A DNA stretch of 64,000 nucleotides from JADGRB01 sp036267635 (GTDB taxonomy: Bacteria; Myxococcota_A; Polyangia; Fen-1088), in NCBI GenBank assembly GCA_036267635.1, contig DATAVR010000033.1, forward strand, positions 4,742-68,741, given 5' to 3'. Below the pieces are notes generated by a model. The model was given only the letters and a program-made list of their open reading frames with translations. It was not told the origin of the DNA and made no database searches. Shown here one piece after another: positions 50,491 to 58,698 of this stretch. A program made the translations under genes and the position numbers. How positions within the stretch are numbered: the first letter of the stretch is position 1; every line of letters begins with the position of its first letter.

Positions 50491-51357
50491 ATGAAAACCT
50501 GGAAGAGTCTGTTGCTGGTCTCGATCGGGGTCGTCACCTTCGCGTCGACCGTCGGTTGCAAGCGCCTCGGTGGCGGCCGCGCCCCCTCGACCGAGGACGA
50601 GAAGACGCTCTACACCCTGGGCATGATCCTGGGACGCAATCTCGGGACCTTCAACTTGACGGCCGGCGAGCTGGAGTTCGTCAAGTCCGGCTTGACCGAC
50701 ATGGTCCTCAAGAAGGAGCACCAGGTGGATCTCGACAAGTACGGTCCCAAGGTCGATGCGCTCGCCCGCAAGCGGGGCCAGGAGCGGGTGGCCGTGGAGA
50801 AGGAGCAGTCCAAGACCTTCCTGGACAAGGCGGGGCGCGAGTCCGGCGCGGTCGTGACGCCGTCGGGGCTCGTCTTCCGCACCGTCACGCCGGGCACTGG
50901 CGAGGTTCCGAAGCCGACCGATCGCGTGAGCGTGCAGTACGAGGGGCGCCTCACCGACGGCACGGTGTTCGACAGCACCAAGAAGCGCGGCGGCGTGCCG
51001 GCCACCTTTCCGCTCAACGGCGTCATCAAGTGCTGGACCGAGGGCGTCGGCCGGATGAAGGTCGGCGAGAAGGCCGTCCTCACCTGTCCGTCGACGATCG
51101 CCTACGGCGACAGCGGCCGCCCGCCGACCATCCCCGGTGGCGCCACGCTGGTGTTCGACGTCGAGCTGGTCAGCATCGCGCCGCCGAACGCCACGCCGCC
51201 GATGGGCATGTCGATGCCGGGCGGCCCAGGTGGGCCGAACGGCCTGAACGGGCACCCGATGCCGCAGCAGCTTCATATGGGCGGGCCGGGTGGTCCGCAG
51301 AGGCTGACCTTGCCGCCGCCGTCGCAGCTTCACAAGGCGCCGGGCGCCGCCCAGTAG
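50491..51357 (+). CDS. FKBP-type peptidyl-prolyl isomerase lipoprotein
   Basis: 288 residues: signal segment ending at VGC (Cys23), an N-terminal FKBP dimer domain (about 30-115, TLYTLGMILGRNL ... FVKSGLTDMVLKKEHQVDLDKYGPKV), then the FKBP domain (about 130-235: DRVSVQYEGRLTDGTVFDST, GVIKCWTEGVGRMKVGEKA, PSTIAYGDSGRPPTIPGGATLVFDVELV, given in parts). The C-terminus adds a Gly/Pro/Met-rich tail. It is a periplasmic folding factor in the FkpA/Mip class. ATG 50491 follows GAGGGGCGA. Its last 28 bases overlap the convergent phosphatase gene. Confidence 0.88.
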   Translation: MKTWKSLLLVSIGVVTFASTVGCKRLGGGRAPSTEDEKTLYTLGMILGRNLGTFNLTAGELEFVKSGLTDMVLKKEHQVDLDKYGPKVDALARKRGQERVAVEKEQSKTFLDKAGRESGAVVTPSGLVFRTVTPGTGEVPKPTDRVSVQYEGRLTDGTVFDSTKKRGGVPATFPLNGVIKCWTEGVGRMKVGEKAVLTCPSTIAYGDSGRPPTIPGGATLVFDVELVSIAPPNATPPMGMSMPGGPGGPNGLNGHPMPQQLHMGGPGGPQRLTLPPPSQLHKAPGAAQ

Positions 51358-53957
51358 CGCGCCACCAGCAGCGTCACGTCGTCGTCGAGCTTCTCGGCGA
51401 AGGCGTCGAGCGCGCCGAGCAGCGCGTCGCGCACCATGAGCGGGGGCGACGCGCCGTGCTTCTCCACCAGCTCGGCGAGCCGGTCGGTGCCGAAGCGCTC
51501 GCGGCCGTCGCGTCCCATCGCCTCGATGAGGCCGTCGGTGTAGAGCACCAGGAGGTCGCCGGGCAGGAGCTGCGCGGTGCTCTCCACCGTGCCGGCCTCG
51601 ATGTCGCGCTTGGCACCGACCCAGGGGCCGGGCGTGGCCAGCCGCTCGCAGCGGCCGGTCGCGGCGCGTCGGATCAGGATCTCCTCGTGCGCGCCTGCGA
51701 AAGCCAGGCTGCCGTCCAGCCGGTAGCGCAGCAGCGTGAGCGTCGCATGCTCGCGCTGGCCGAGCCGCGTCCGCACGTTGTCGACCAGCATCGCGTTCAG
51801 CGCCAGCAGGATCTCGCGGGGTGAGGCGTCGGGGATCTTGCGCGCGAGGACGCCGATCCCGCTCTGCATCATCAACATCACCAGGCCGGTCCCGAGGCCG
51901 TGGCCGGCGACGTCGCCGATCCCTATCCAACAGCCACCCTCGACCGGGATGACGTCGTAGTAGTCGCCCCCCACCTCGGTCGCCGTCCGCATGCTGGCGG
52001 CGATCTCCAGCCCGGCGACGGTCACGTCGCGCGGCAGGATCGAGGTCTGGATCCGGGTGGCGATCTCCATCTCTTTTTCCAGCCGCTCGCGCTCGGCCAC
52101 CTGGCGGCGGGTCGCCTCCTCGACCAGGCGGGCGACGAGACGCGCCCCCTCGAGCGCGCTCGAGACCTGCTCGGCCAGCGACTCGTAGACGATCCCCTCG
52201 CGCGGTCCCATCTCCAGCAGCAGGCAGCCGAGGGTGCGGTCGTGGAAGTAGAGCGGCTCCACGACGATCGAGGCCCGGCGGCCGAGCGGATCGATCACCG
52301 CCGGCAGCAGCGCCGCCGCGCCGAGCTTGCTCCCCGGCGCCGGCTCGCTGCCGCCCGGCGCCCGCTCCACGTCGTGCGCCAGCACCACTTCCATTTCGGC
52401 GGAGGCCGGCGCCGCCTCGGAGCCCCGATCGGTGAGCGTCATCCAGGCGCCCGGGATCCCCAGCTGGGGGAGCTGCCGGCCGACAGCCCCGGTCAGGGCC
52501 GCCACCTGCTGGGTCGCCAGCAGCGCCGCGCCGCTGACCGTGAGCGCGTGGGCCAGCCGCTCGGTGTGCAGGCGGTGCTGCGCCTGCGCCCGCTCGGCGA
52601 GCTCGGCGATCAAGATGCGCGCCTCGTGCCAGAGATCCTCGGCCTGCACCCAGCGCAACGGCTCGCTGGGGAGAGCCGGGAGCAGCAGCTTGCGCAGCGC
52701 CGAGATCATCTTTTGCCAGGCCGCCACGTCGTCGCCGGAGGCCACCACGTGGCTGAGCAGCCGATCGAGCGTCGAGGTGAAGAGGCCGGCGCCTGCGCCG
52801 CGCAGCTCGGCCTCGAAGGCGTCGAGCAGCTGGCGATCCCACCCGGCCGGCAGCGCGGTGTCGGCGCCGTGCACCGCGCGGGCGATCTCACGCCGGAGAT
52901 CCTCGCCGTGCTCGGCCAACAGGCTGTCGACCGAAGTCTCCGTCATGGTGACCGGACCAGCGCGTCCCGGACGCGCCAGCCCCGAGAAGCAGCCGCACGA
53001 TTGCCGCACCACCAGCTCCGTCGCCGCGCTCGCCCGCAGCGCAACCTGCTGCCCCTCGAGCTGGGCCAGGACCAGATCGAGCGCCGCTTCGCCCTGCTGA
53101 TAGAGCGGCTGCCGGACGGTGGTCAAGGGCGGCGTCGAGAACCGGGCGTCCTCGATGTCGTCGAAGCCGACCACCGCGACGTCGGACGGGACCTGCAGGC
53201 CCCGCTCCTCGAGGGCGCCCATCGCCGCCAGCGCCATGTAGTCGTTGCAGGCCACGAGGCCGTCGAACGGCACCTTGCGGTCGTCGACCAGGAGCTCGAC
53301 CGCCGCTTCGCCCGAGCTCTTCTCGAACGTCCCCTCGCAGATGAGCGCCGGATCGATGGGGATGCCGCGCTCGGTGAGGACGGCGCGGTAGATGGCGTAA
53401 CGGCGCTCCGCCTCGGCGTTGACGGCGGGACCCCGGATGAAGGCGATCCGCCGGCAGCCGTGGCGCATGAGGAGGTGCTCGAGCGCTTGGCGCATCCCCG
53501 GCTCTTCGTCGAGGGTGAGGCAGGGGATGCCGGGCGGGCCGAGCGCCAGGCTGGCCATCGGCAGCGGCGCCAGGCGCGCGCAGACCGCGTCGACCGCCGA
53601 GGGGCCTAGGGCGTTGCCGAGCGCGCCCCCCAGGATCACCGCCCCGTCGACGCTGTGGTCGTCGCACAGATCGAACACGAAGTTGCGGTGCAGCCCCTCG
53701 CTGCCGGGCGCGCCGATCACGCCGCCCGCGAAGACGGCCAGGCTCACCTCGCGCCGGCTGGCGGCCTCGGCCAGGCCCGCGAGCACGGTCGTCTGATAGG
53801 TGCCGCGCAGCGAGTCGAGCAGGACGCCGATCACCGGGCGGCGATCCTTGGACTTGCCGCCGCGCGCGCGCGTTCCCTCGCCGGCGGGCGCCGCGCGCAT
53901 AGATCCCGTCTGATCACGCCAGCGCATCATCGCGGTGCCCGGCCCCGCATCACCCAT
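51330..53957 (-). CDS. LacI-type sensor-GAF-like-SpoIIE/PP2C phosphatase fusion
   Basis: About 875 residues. Residues about 35-310 are a periplasmic-binding-protein-like ligand domain of the LacI/GalR type (IGVLLDSLRGTYQTTVLAGL, LTLDEEPGMRQALEHLLMRHGCRRIAFIRGP, GLVACNDYMALAAMGALEERG, VAVVGFDDIEDARFSTPPLTTVRQPLYQQG, in parts) but with no N-terminal HTH. About 360-650 is helical and GAF-like, with a coiled coil ending MEIATRIQTSILP. The C-terminus (about 665-870) is a SpoIIE-type PP2C phosphatase: GGDYYDVIP, GDVAGHGLGTGLVML, LVLYTDGLIEA and DDVTLLVARY with metal-binding Asp residues. It should sense a small sugar-like ligand in the cytosol and dephosphorylate a partner such as an anti-anti-sigma factor. 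Starts at 53957, 53930 or 53900 are all possible. Confidence 0.85.
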   Translation of the reverse strand: MGDAGPGTAMMRWRDQTGSMRAAPAGEGTRARGGKSKDRRPVIGVLLDSLRGTYQTTVLAGLAEAASRREVSLAVFAGGVIGAPGSEGLHRNFVFDLCDDHSVDGAVILGGALGNALGPSAVDAVCARLAPLPMASLALGPPGIPCLTLDEEPGMRQALEHLLMRHGCRRIAFIRGPAVNAEAERRYAIYRAVLTERGIPIDPALICEGTFEKSSGEAAVELLVDDRKVPFDGLVACNDYMALAAMGALEERGLQVPSDVAVVGFDDIEDARFSTPPLTTVRQPLYQQGEAALDLVLAQLEGQQVALRASAATELVVRQSCGCFSGLARPGRAGPVTMTETSVDSLLAEHGEDLRREIARAVHGADTALPAGWDRQLLDAFEAELRGAGAGLFTSTLDRLLSHVVASGDDVAAWQKMISALRKLLLPALPSEPLRWVQAEDLWHEARILIAELAERAQAQHRLHTERLAHALTVSGAALLATQQVAALTGAVGRQLPQLGIPGAWMTLTDRGSEAAPASAEMEVVLAHDVERAPGGSEPAPGSKLGAAALLPAVIDPLGRRASIVVEPLYFHDRTLGCLLLEMGPREGIVYESLAEQVSSALEGARLVARLVEEATRRQVAERERLEKEMEIATRIQTSILPRDVTVAGLEIAASMRTATEVGGDYYDVIPVEGGCWIGIGDVAGHGLGTGLVMLMMQSGIGVLARKIPDASPREILLALNAMLVDNVRTRLGQREHATLTLLRYRLDGSLAFAGAHEEILIRRAATGRCERLATPGPWVGAKRDIEAGTVESTAQLLPGDLLVLYTDGLIEAMGRDGRERFGTDRLAELVEKHGASPPLMVRDALLGALDAFAEKLDDDVTLLVARYWAAPGAL

Positions 53958-54060
53958 TCGTATCACGGACGAAGGCCCCTGGCGCGCCCGGCGCGGAAGG
54001 GTATTCTTGCGGCATGAAGTCGCGGCAACCCCCGGCGCGGACAGCCGGCGCCCGACCGGC

Positions 54061-54705
54061 GTGAAGTACCTCTCCGTCCCCCGCCCGGGCTCGCGCCGGG
54101 CGATGCTCATCTGGAGCACCACGCTCATCGCCGCGGTGCTGGCGACGGGCGGCATGATCGCCCAGCGGACCCGCCGGGAGATCCGCAGCGAGGAGCTGGG
54201 GATCCTGCAGGGGGTCCGCAAGGTCTGCACGCTGTCGACGGTCGAGCTGACCCTGGCCGACTACGCCAAGAAGACGGTCCCCAAGACGATCGATCTGCCG
54301 TTCACCAAGGAGCCGACCGCCTATCTGTTTTACTCGGGGGTGGTGGCGGCGGGGTTCGACGTCTGCGACGGCGCGGCGGAGATCAGCGTGAACCACGCCA
54401 AGCGCGAGGTGCGGGTCTCGCTGCCGGCGCCTCGGATCCTTTCGATCGACGTGCTGCGCTTCGAGACGATCAACGAAGACGCCGGCTTCCTCAACGAGAT
54501 CTCGCCCGCCGACCGCAACCGCTGGTACAGCGAGGCGCGCGCGGCGCTCGAGCGCGGGGCGCGGAACGCAGGTGCGCTCGAACGGGCCGTGGCCCACGCG
54601 CGTGAGCTGTTCGCCGGCTTCGTCGAGCGGCACGGTTATGCGTTGACGTTCGTGGCGGCGGAAGCGGGCACCACGACGGCGACGACACCGGAAGCAGGTC
54701 GGTGA
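54061..54705 (+). CDS. DUF4230 protein
   Basis: 214 residues from GTG 54061. One N-terminal membrane helix (RAMLIWSTTLIAAVLATGGMIA, in part), then a DUF4230-like body: LGILQGVRKVCTLSTVELTLADYAKK (in part), YLFYSGVVAAGFDVCDGAAEISVN and VRVSLPAPRILSIDVLRFETINEDAGFLNEISPADRNRWY (in part). The family is widespread, membrane-anchored and uncharacterised. No ATG start is available before the helix. Its TGA overlaps the GTG of the next gene (GTGA), so the two are coupled. Confidence 0.8.
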   Translation: MKYLSVPRPGSRRAMLIWSTTLIAAVLATGGMIAQRTRREIRSEELGILQGVRKVCTLSTVELTLADYAKKTVPKTIDLPFTKEPTAYLFYSGVVAAGFDVCDGAAEISVNHAKREVRVSLPAPRILSIDVLRFETINEDAGFLNEISPADRNRWYSEARAALERGARNAGALERAVAHARELFAGFVERHGYALTFVAAEAGTTTATTPEAGR

Positions 54706-56585
54706 GGCGGACGGCGGCGGCGCTGGCCGCGGCGCTCACGCTGGCGCTCGCGGGAGGGACGACCCAGGCGCACAGCAAGCGCGCCGCCAAGAGCGAGACG
54801 AAGAGCCCGGCAAGAACCTCCGGGGGCGAGGCCTCGTCCGCCTGCACCGACAGCGACGAGACCGCGCTCTGGTGGTCACCGCTCGCCCCCGCGGCGGGCG
54901 CGACGCTCAAGCTGCTCGCGGTGGGCGAGGAGAGCGGGGCGGGCGAGCTGGCGGTGGTCGATCCCGGCGGCGCACGCCACGCGCTCTCCGTCGCCCGTCA
55001 CCCGGGTGTCCCGGGCAGCCTGTCGGCCGAGCTGGCGGCGCCGCGCGCGGGCGCTTACCGGGTGACCTGGACACGCGGCGATCGAACGCTCGCCTGCCGC
55101 ACCATCGCCGTCGCGGCGCACGCGCCCAAGCCCGACACCAGCGTCGGCAAGACGGTCTGGACGGCGGCGCACGGCTGGGACCGCCGCTACGAGAACTTCT
55201 TCTCCGCCTGGATCGACCTGCTGTTCGATGCGCCGCCGGACGCCTCGCTCGACTTCCGCCCGCTGCACCAGGCGCTGCGCGATCCGGCCCGCAACTTCTT
55301 GATGAACTTTCTCGGCCTGCGCGAAGACGACCCCAAGAACAAGGCCGCCATCGCCGCCACGCCCGACTGCGCCGATCTGCCGTACTTTCTGCGCGCCTAT
55401 TTCTCCTGGAAGCTGGGGCTGCCGTTTTCGTTCCGCGATTGCGACCGCGGCACCGACGCGCGCCCGCCGCGCTGCTCGGGCTTCTTCAGCAACGAAGATC
55501 CGCCCTCGGGCAAAGAGACGCTGGGCGCCGTGCGGGCGTTCCTGCGGCTCATGGGGAATCACGTGCAGTCGGGGAGCGCGCGGACCGCGCTCGACGACGA
55601 CGCCACCGACTACTATCCGGTCGCGCTCGAGAAGAAGGCGCTGCGCCCGGGGACGATCTACGCCGATCCCTACGGCCACGTAATGATGATCGTGAGGTGG
55701 GTGGCGCAGACACCCGCTCGCGGCGGCCTGCTGCTGGCCGTCGACGGGCAGCCCGACACCTCGATCGGCCGCAAGCGGTTCTGGGAGGGGACGTTCCTGT
55801 TCGCCAACGACGTCAAGAGCGCGGGGCCGGGCTTCAAGGCCTTCCGCCCCGTCGTGCGAGGGGCCGACGGCAAGCTGGCGACGCTTCCCAACAAGGCGAT
55901 CGGCGGCGCCGGCGATCCGGCCCACCCGCCATTCTCCGACGAGCAGGCCCAGCTCTCGGCCGACGCCTTCTACGCGCGGATGGGGAAGCTCATCAACCCC
56001 CAGGGGCTGGAGGCCGAGGCGGCCTACCGAGAGACGCTCGACGCGCTCGCCGAGCAGCTGACCGTGCGGGTCGGATCGGTCGACAACGGCGAGAAATTCC
56101 AGAAAGAAAAAGGCCCCACGGTGATCCCGATGCCCGACGGCGCCAAGATCTTCGAGACCACCGGACCGTGGGAAGACTACGCGACCCCCTCGCGCGACAT
56201 GCGCCTCCTCATCGCCATGAACGTGCTGCTCGGGATCCCCGACCGGATCGTCAAGCACCCGGAGCTGTTCAAGCTGGGCGGCCGAAAACCCGAGGCGGTC
56301 CGGGGCGAGATCGCCAAGCTGCACGCCAGCCTCATCCCCACCCGTGGCATCACCTACATCCGCAGCGACGGTTCGCCGCAGAAGCTGACCGTCGCCGATC
56401 TGCTGGCCCGTCGCGCCGCGCTGGAGATCGCCTACAATCCCAACGACTGCGTCGAGACCCGCTGGGGCGCCGTCGAAGGGACGCCGGAGGCCGCCGCCTG
56501 CACCCGCCACGCGCCGCCCGAGCAAAAGGCCAAGATGGCCGAGGTCCGCGTCTGGTTCCACGAAGCACGGCGCCCCTCGCGGTAG
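54702..56585 (+). CDS. Exported protein with NlpC/papain-like Cys-His arrangement
   Basis: 627 residues with a signal peptide (TAAALAAALTLALAGGTTQAHS). After a beta domain (about 50-145) comes a helical/alpha-beta region with a likely cysteine-peptidase layout: Cys in PDCADLPYFLRAYFSWKLGLPF, and, about 95 residues later, His in YGHVMMIVRW followed by LLLAVDGQPD. This order of Cys, His and polar residue is that of NlpC/P60 or transglutaminase-like folds, but the family is unrecognised. The C-terminal 200 residues are helical. Coupled to DUF4230 by GTGA. A peptidoglycan- or protein-cleaving role is a guess. Confidence 0.68.
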   Translation: MRRTAAALAAALTLALAGGTTQAHSKRAAKSETKSPARTSGGEASSACTDSDETALWWSPLAPAAGATLKLLAVGEESGAGELAVVDPGGARHALSVARHPGVPGSLSAELAAPRAGAYRVTWTRGDRTLACRTIAVAAHAPKPDTSVGKTVWTAAHGWDRRYENFFSAWIDLLFDAPPDASLDFRPLHQALRDPARNFLMNFLGLREDDPKNKAAIAATPDCADLPYFLRAYFSWKLGLPFSFRDCDRGTDARPPRCSGFFSNEDPPSGKETLGAVRAFLRLMGNHVQSGSARTALDDDATDYYPVALEKKALRPGTIYADPYGHVMMIVRWVAQTPARGGLLLAVDGQPDTSIGRKRFWEGTFLFANDVKSAGPGFKAFRPVVRGADGKLATLPNKAIGGAGDPAHPPFSDEQAQLSADAFYARMGKLINPQGLEAEAAYRETLDALAEQLTVRVGSVDNGEKFQKEKGPTVIPMPDGAKIFETTGPWEDYATPSRDMRLLIAMNVLLGIPDRIVKHPELFKLGGRKPEAVRGEIAKLHASLIPTRGITYIRSDGSPQKLTVADLLARRAALEIAYNPNDCVETRWGAVEGTPEAAACTRHAPPEQKAKMAEVRVWFHEARRPSR

Positions 56586-56630
56586 GTCAGTTGGGAGACA
56601 ATCATCGAGGCTTCTCTGCGTGGTAGCCTT

Positions 56631-56683
56631 GTGGTCATGGATCGGCGCTTCACTGTGGTCATGGATCGGCGCTTCACTGTGGT
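56631..56683 (+). repeat. 24-base tandem duplication at the hicB start
   Basis: Two perfect copies of a 24-base unit (GTGGTCATGGATCGGCGCTT plus CACT) at 56631-56678, followed by five bases of a third. The duplication keeps the frame, adds MDRRFTVV to the N-terminus and gives the gene two ATG starts (56637 and 56661). Confidence 0.9.
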
Positions 56684-56885
56684 ATTGGAACGGGAAGTCG
56701 AAGGCGGGTTTTCCGTTTACGTCCCCGATCTGCCCGGCTGTGCCTCCCAGGGGGAAACCGAGGAGGAGGCCCTCGCGAACGTCCGCGAAGCGATCGAGGG
56801 CTACATCGAGGGGCTGAAGGCGGACGGCCTGCCGATTCCCGAGCCCCACACAAAGATCGGCACCGTCGAGGTCAAGGCGGCTTGA
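56637..56885 (+). CDS. hicB: HicB-family antitoxin
   Basis: 82 residues from ATG 56637, or 74 from ATG 56661. The HicB-like core is clear: VLEREVEGGFSVYVPDLPGCASQGETEEEALANVREAIEGYIEGL, followed by a short tail with no DNA-binding helix-turn-helix, as in the single-domain PF15919-type members. It should neutralise the HicA mRNA interferase. The first 24 bases are tandemly duplicated, so MDRRFTVV occurs twice; the original start was probably the second ATG. Its TGA overlaps the TTG start of hicA, which is broken. An intact antitoxin next to a dead toxin is expected if the toxin was lost after fixation. Confidence 0.85.
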   Translation: MDRRFTVVMDRRFTVVLEREVEGGFSVYVPDLPGCASQGETEEEALANVREAIEGYIEGLKADGLPIPEPHTKIGTVEVKAA

Positions 56886-57059
56886 GCGGCCTCCCCCGTG
56901 TCAACGGGGCACGGGTGGTGCGAGCGCTTGAACGCGACCGATCTCACCCGGCGCGTATCCGTGCCCGTTCACAAGGGCATCGACCTCAAGCCGGGGACGC
57001 TCCGGTCCATCCTGAAGGGCGCGGGATTGAGCCCGGACGAACTGAAGGCTCTTCTCTGA
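56882..57059 (+). pseudogene. hicA: hicA toxin gene with internal deletion and frameshift
   Basis: From TTG 56882 the reading begins LPRVNGARVVRALER, the normal HicA N-terminus. It then fails to continue as GF...R..GSH; instead, a second frame gives RRVSVPVHKGIDLKPGTLRSILKGAGLSPDELKALL (in part), the normal C-terminus, ending TGA 57057-57059. About 17 codons between the halves, including the GSH motif that holds the catalytic His of HicA, are missing and the frames differ. The toxin should be non-functional. The junction lies near 56930-56945. Confidence 0.83.
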
Positions 57060-57141
57060 TCCCTCTGGACGGCGTCCGCGGCGCCGATACCGACGGAGCA
57101 GGGTAGAAATGTGACGGTTCGACGGTGTACGCTGCCGGGCC

Positions 57142-58698
57142 ATGAAGGTGGGTATCCCGAAGGAGATCTATCCTCACGAAGCGCGCGTGGCGGCCGTCCC
57201 TGAGACGGTGCACAAGATTCTCAAGCTGGGGTTCGAGGTGGTGGTGCAGGCCGGCGCAGGGGACGCCGCGAGCTTCGCCGACGCGGTCTACATCGAGGCG
57301 GGCGCCACGATCGCGCCGAGCGCCGAGGCGGTCTACGCCGAGGCGGACGTCGTCCTCAAGGTGCGGCAGCCGATCGCGATCGGCGGCGGCAAGCACGAGG
57401 TCGATCTGCTGAAAGAGGGCGCGGCGATCATCAGCTTCGTCTGGCCGGCGCAGAACAAGGAGCTGCTCGAGCGGCTCGCCGCCCGCAAGCTGACGGTGCT
57501 GGCGATGGACGCCGTTCCGCGGATCACGCGCGCGCAGCGGATGGACGCGCTGTCGGCGATGGCCAACATCGCCGGCTACCGCGCGGTCATCGAAGCGGCG
57601 GCGCACTTCGGGCGGTTCTTCCCCGGCCAGGTGACGGCGGCCGGGCGGGTCAAGCCGGCGCAGGTCTTCATCGTCGGCGCGGGCGTGGCGGGGCTGGCGG
57701 CGATCGCGGCGGCCAGGGCGCTCGGCGCGCAGGTCCGCGCCTTCGACACGCGCCCCGCGGTGCGCGAGCAGGTGGAGAGCCTCGGCGCCACCTTCGTGGA
57801 GTTCAAGTTCGAGGAGTCGGGCGAGGGGACCGGCGGCTACGCCAAGGAGATGAGCGAGGCCTATCTGGCCGCCGAGCAGGCGATGATCGCCCAGCACTGC
57901 AAGCAGTCGGACATCGTGATCTCGACGGCGCTCATTCCGGGCAAGGTGGCGCCCCAGCTCATCACGTCGGGGGCGGTCGTCTCGATGGCGCACGGGTCGG
58001 TCATCGTCGACATGGCGGCCGAGCAGGGCGGAAACTGCGCGCTCACCGAGCGGGACAAGGTGGTCGAGAAGTTCGGCGTCACCATCATCGGCCTCACCGA
58101 CCTGCCGAGCCGGATGGCGCGCCAGTCGAGCGAGCTCTACGCGACGACGGTGTTCAACCTGCTCAAGGAGGTCGCGCCGGAAGGAAAAATCGCGATCAAG
58201 ATGGAGGACGAGGTCCAGCGCGGCGTGCTGGTGCTCAAAGAGGGGGAGCTGACCTGGCCGCCGCCCAAGCCGCCGCAGCCGCGCGCGGGTGGTCCCACCG
58301 GGGCGCACAAGGTCCTGGAGGCAAGATCGACGACGCACCCGACGCCGGCCCAGGTGAGCGGCGGCGGCGGGAAGATGCTGGGCGCGCTGGCGGCGATCGC
58401 GCTCGGTGCCGCGGCGATCTTCGGACCGCCGGCGTTGATCCAGCACCTGACGGTCTTCCTGCTCGCCTGCGTGGTCGGCTGGCATCTCATCTGGAACGTC
58501 ACGCCGGCGTTGCACACGCCGCTCATGAGCGTCACCAACGCCATCAGCGGCATCATCCTCATCGGCGGCATGTTGGCCCTCTTCGGCGGCGGCTCGGGCG
58601 CGCTGGCGCTGGGCGGCGTGGCGATCCTGGTGGCGTCGATCAACGTGGCGGGCGGCTTCCTGGTCACCCAGCGGATGCTGAAGATGTTCCGCCGATGA
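57142..58698 (+). CDS. pntA: NAD(P) transhydrogenase subunit alpha
   Basis: 518 residues, the fused (E. coli-like) alpha subunit. Residues about 1-375 are the NAD(H)-binding domain I: VGIPKEIYPHEARVAAVPETV, VFIVGAGVAGLAAIAAARALGAQVRAFDTRP (in part), ALIPGKVAPQLIT and GLTDLPSRMARQSSELYATTVFNLL. About 400-515 are membrane helices (LGALAAIALGAAAIFGPPAL, VFLLACVVGWHLIWNVTPAL and others). With PntB it couples proton movement across the inner membrane to hydride transfer from NADH to NADP+. Its TGA overlaps the pntB ATG (ATGA). Start ATG 57142 begins at MKVGIPKEIY. Confidence 0.95.
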   Translation: MKVGIPKEIYPHEARVAAVPETVHKILKLGFEVVVQAGAGDAASFADAVYIEAGATIAPSAEAVYAEADVVLKVRQPIAIGGGKHEVDLLKEGAAIISFVWPAQNKELLERLAARKLTVLAMDAVPRITRAQRMDALSAMANIAGYRAVIEAAAHFGRFFPGQVTAAGRVKPAQVFIVGAGVAGLAAIAAARALGAQVRAFDTRPAVREQVESLGATFVEFKFEESGEGTGGYAKEMSEAYLAAEQAMIAQHCKQSDIVISTALIPGKVAPQLITSGAVVSMAHGSVIVDMAAEQGGNCALTERDKVVEKFGVTIIGLTDLPSRMARQSSELYATTVFNLLKEVAPEGKIAIKMEDEVQRGVLVLKEGELTWPPPKPPQPRAGGPTGAHKVLEARSTTHPTPAQVSGGGGKMLGALAAIALGAAAIFGPPALIQHLTVFLLACVVGWHLIWNVTPALHTPLMSVTNAISGIILIGGMLALFGGGSGALALGGVAILVASINVAGGFLVTQRMLKMFRR

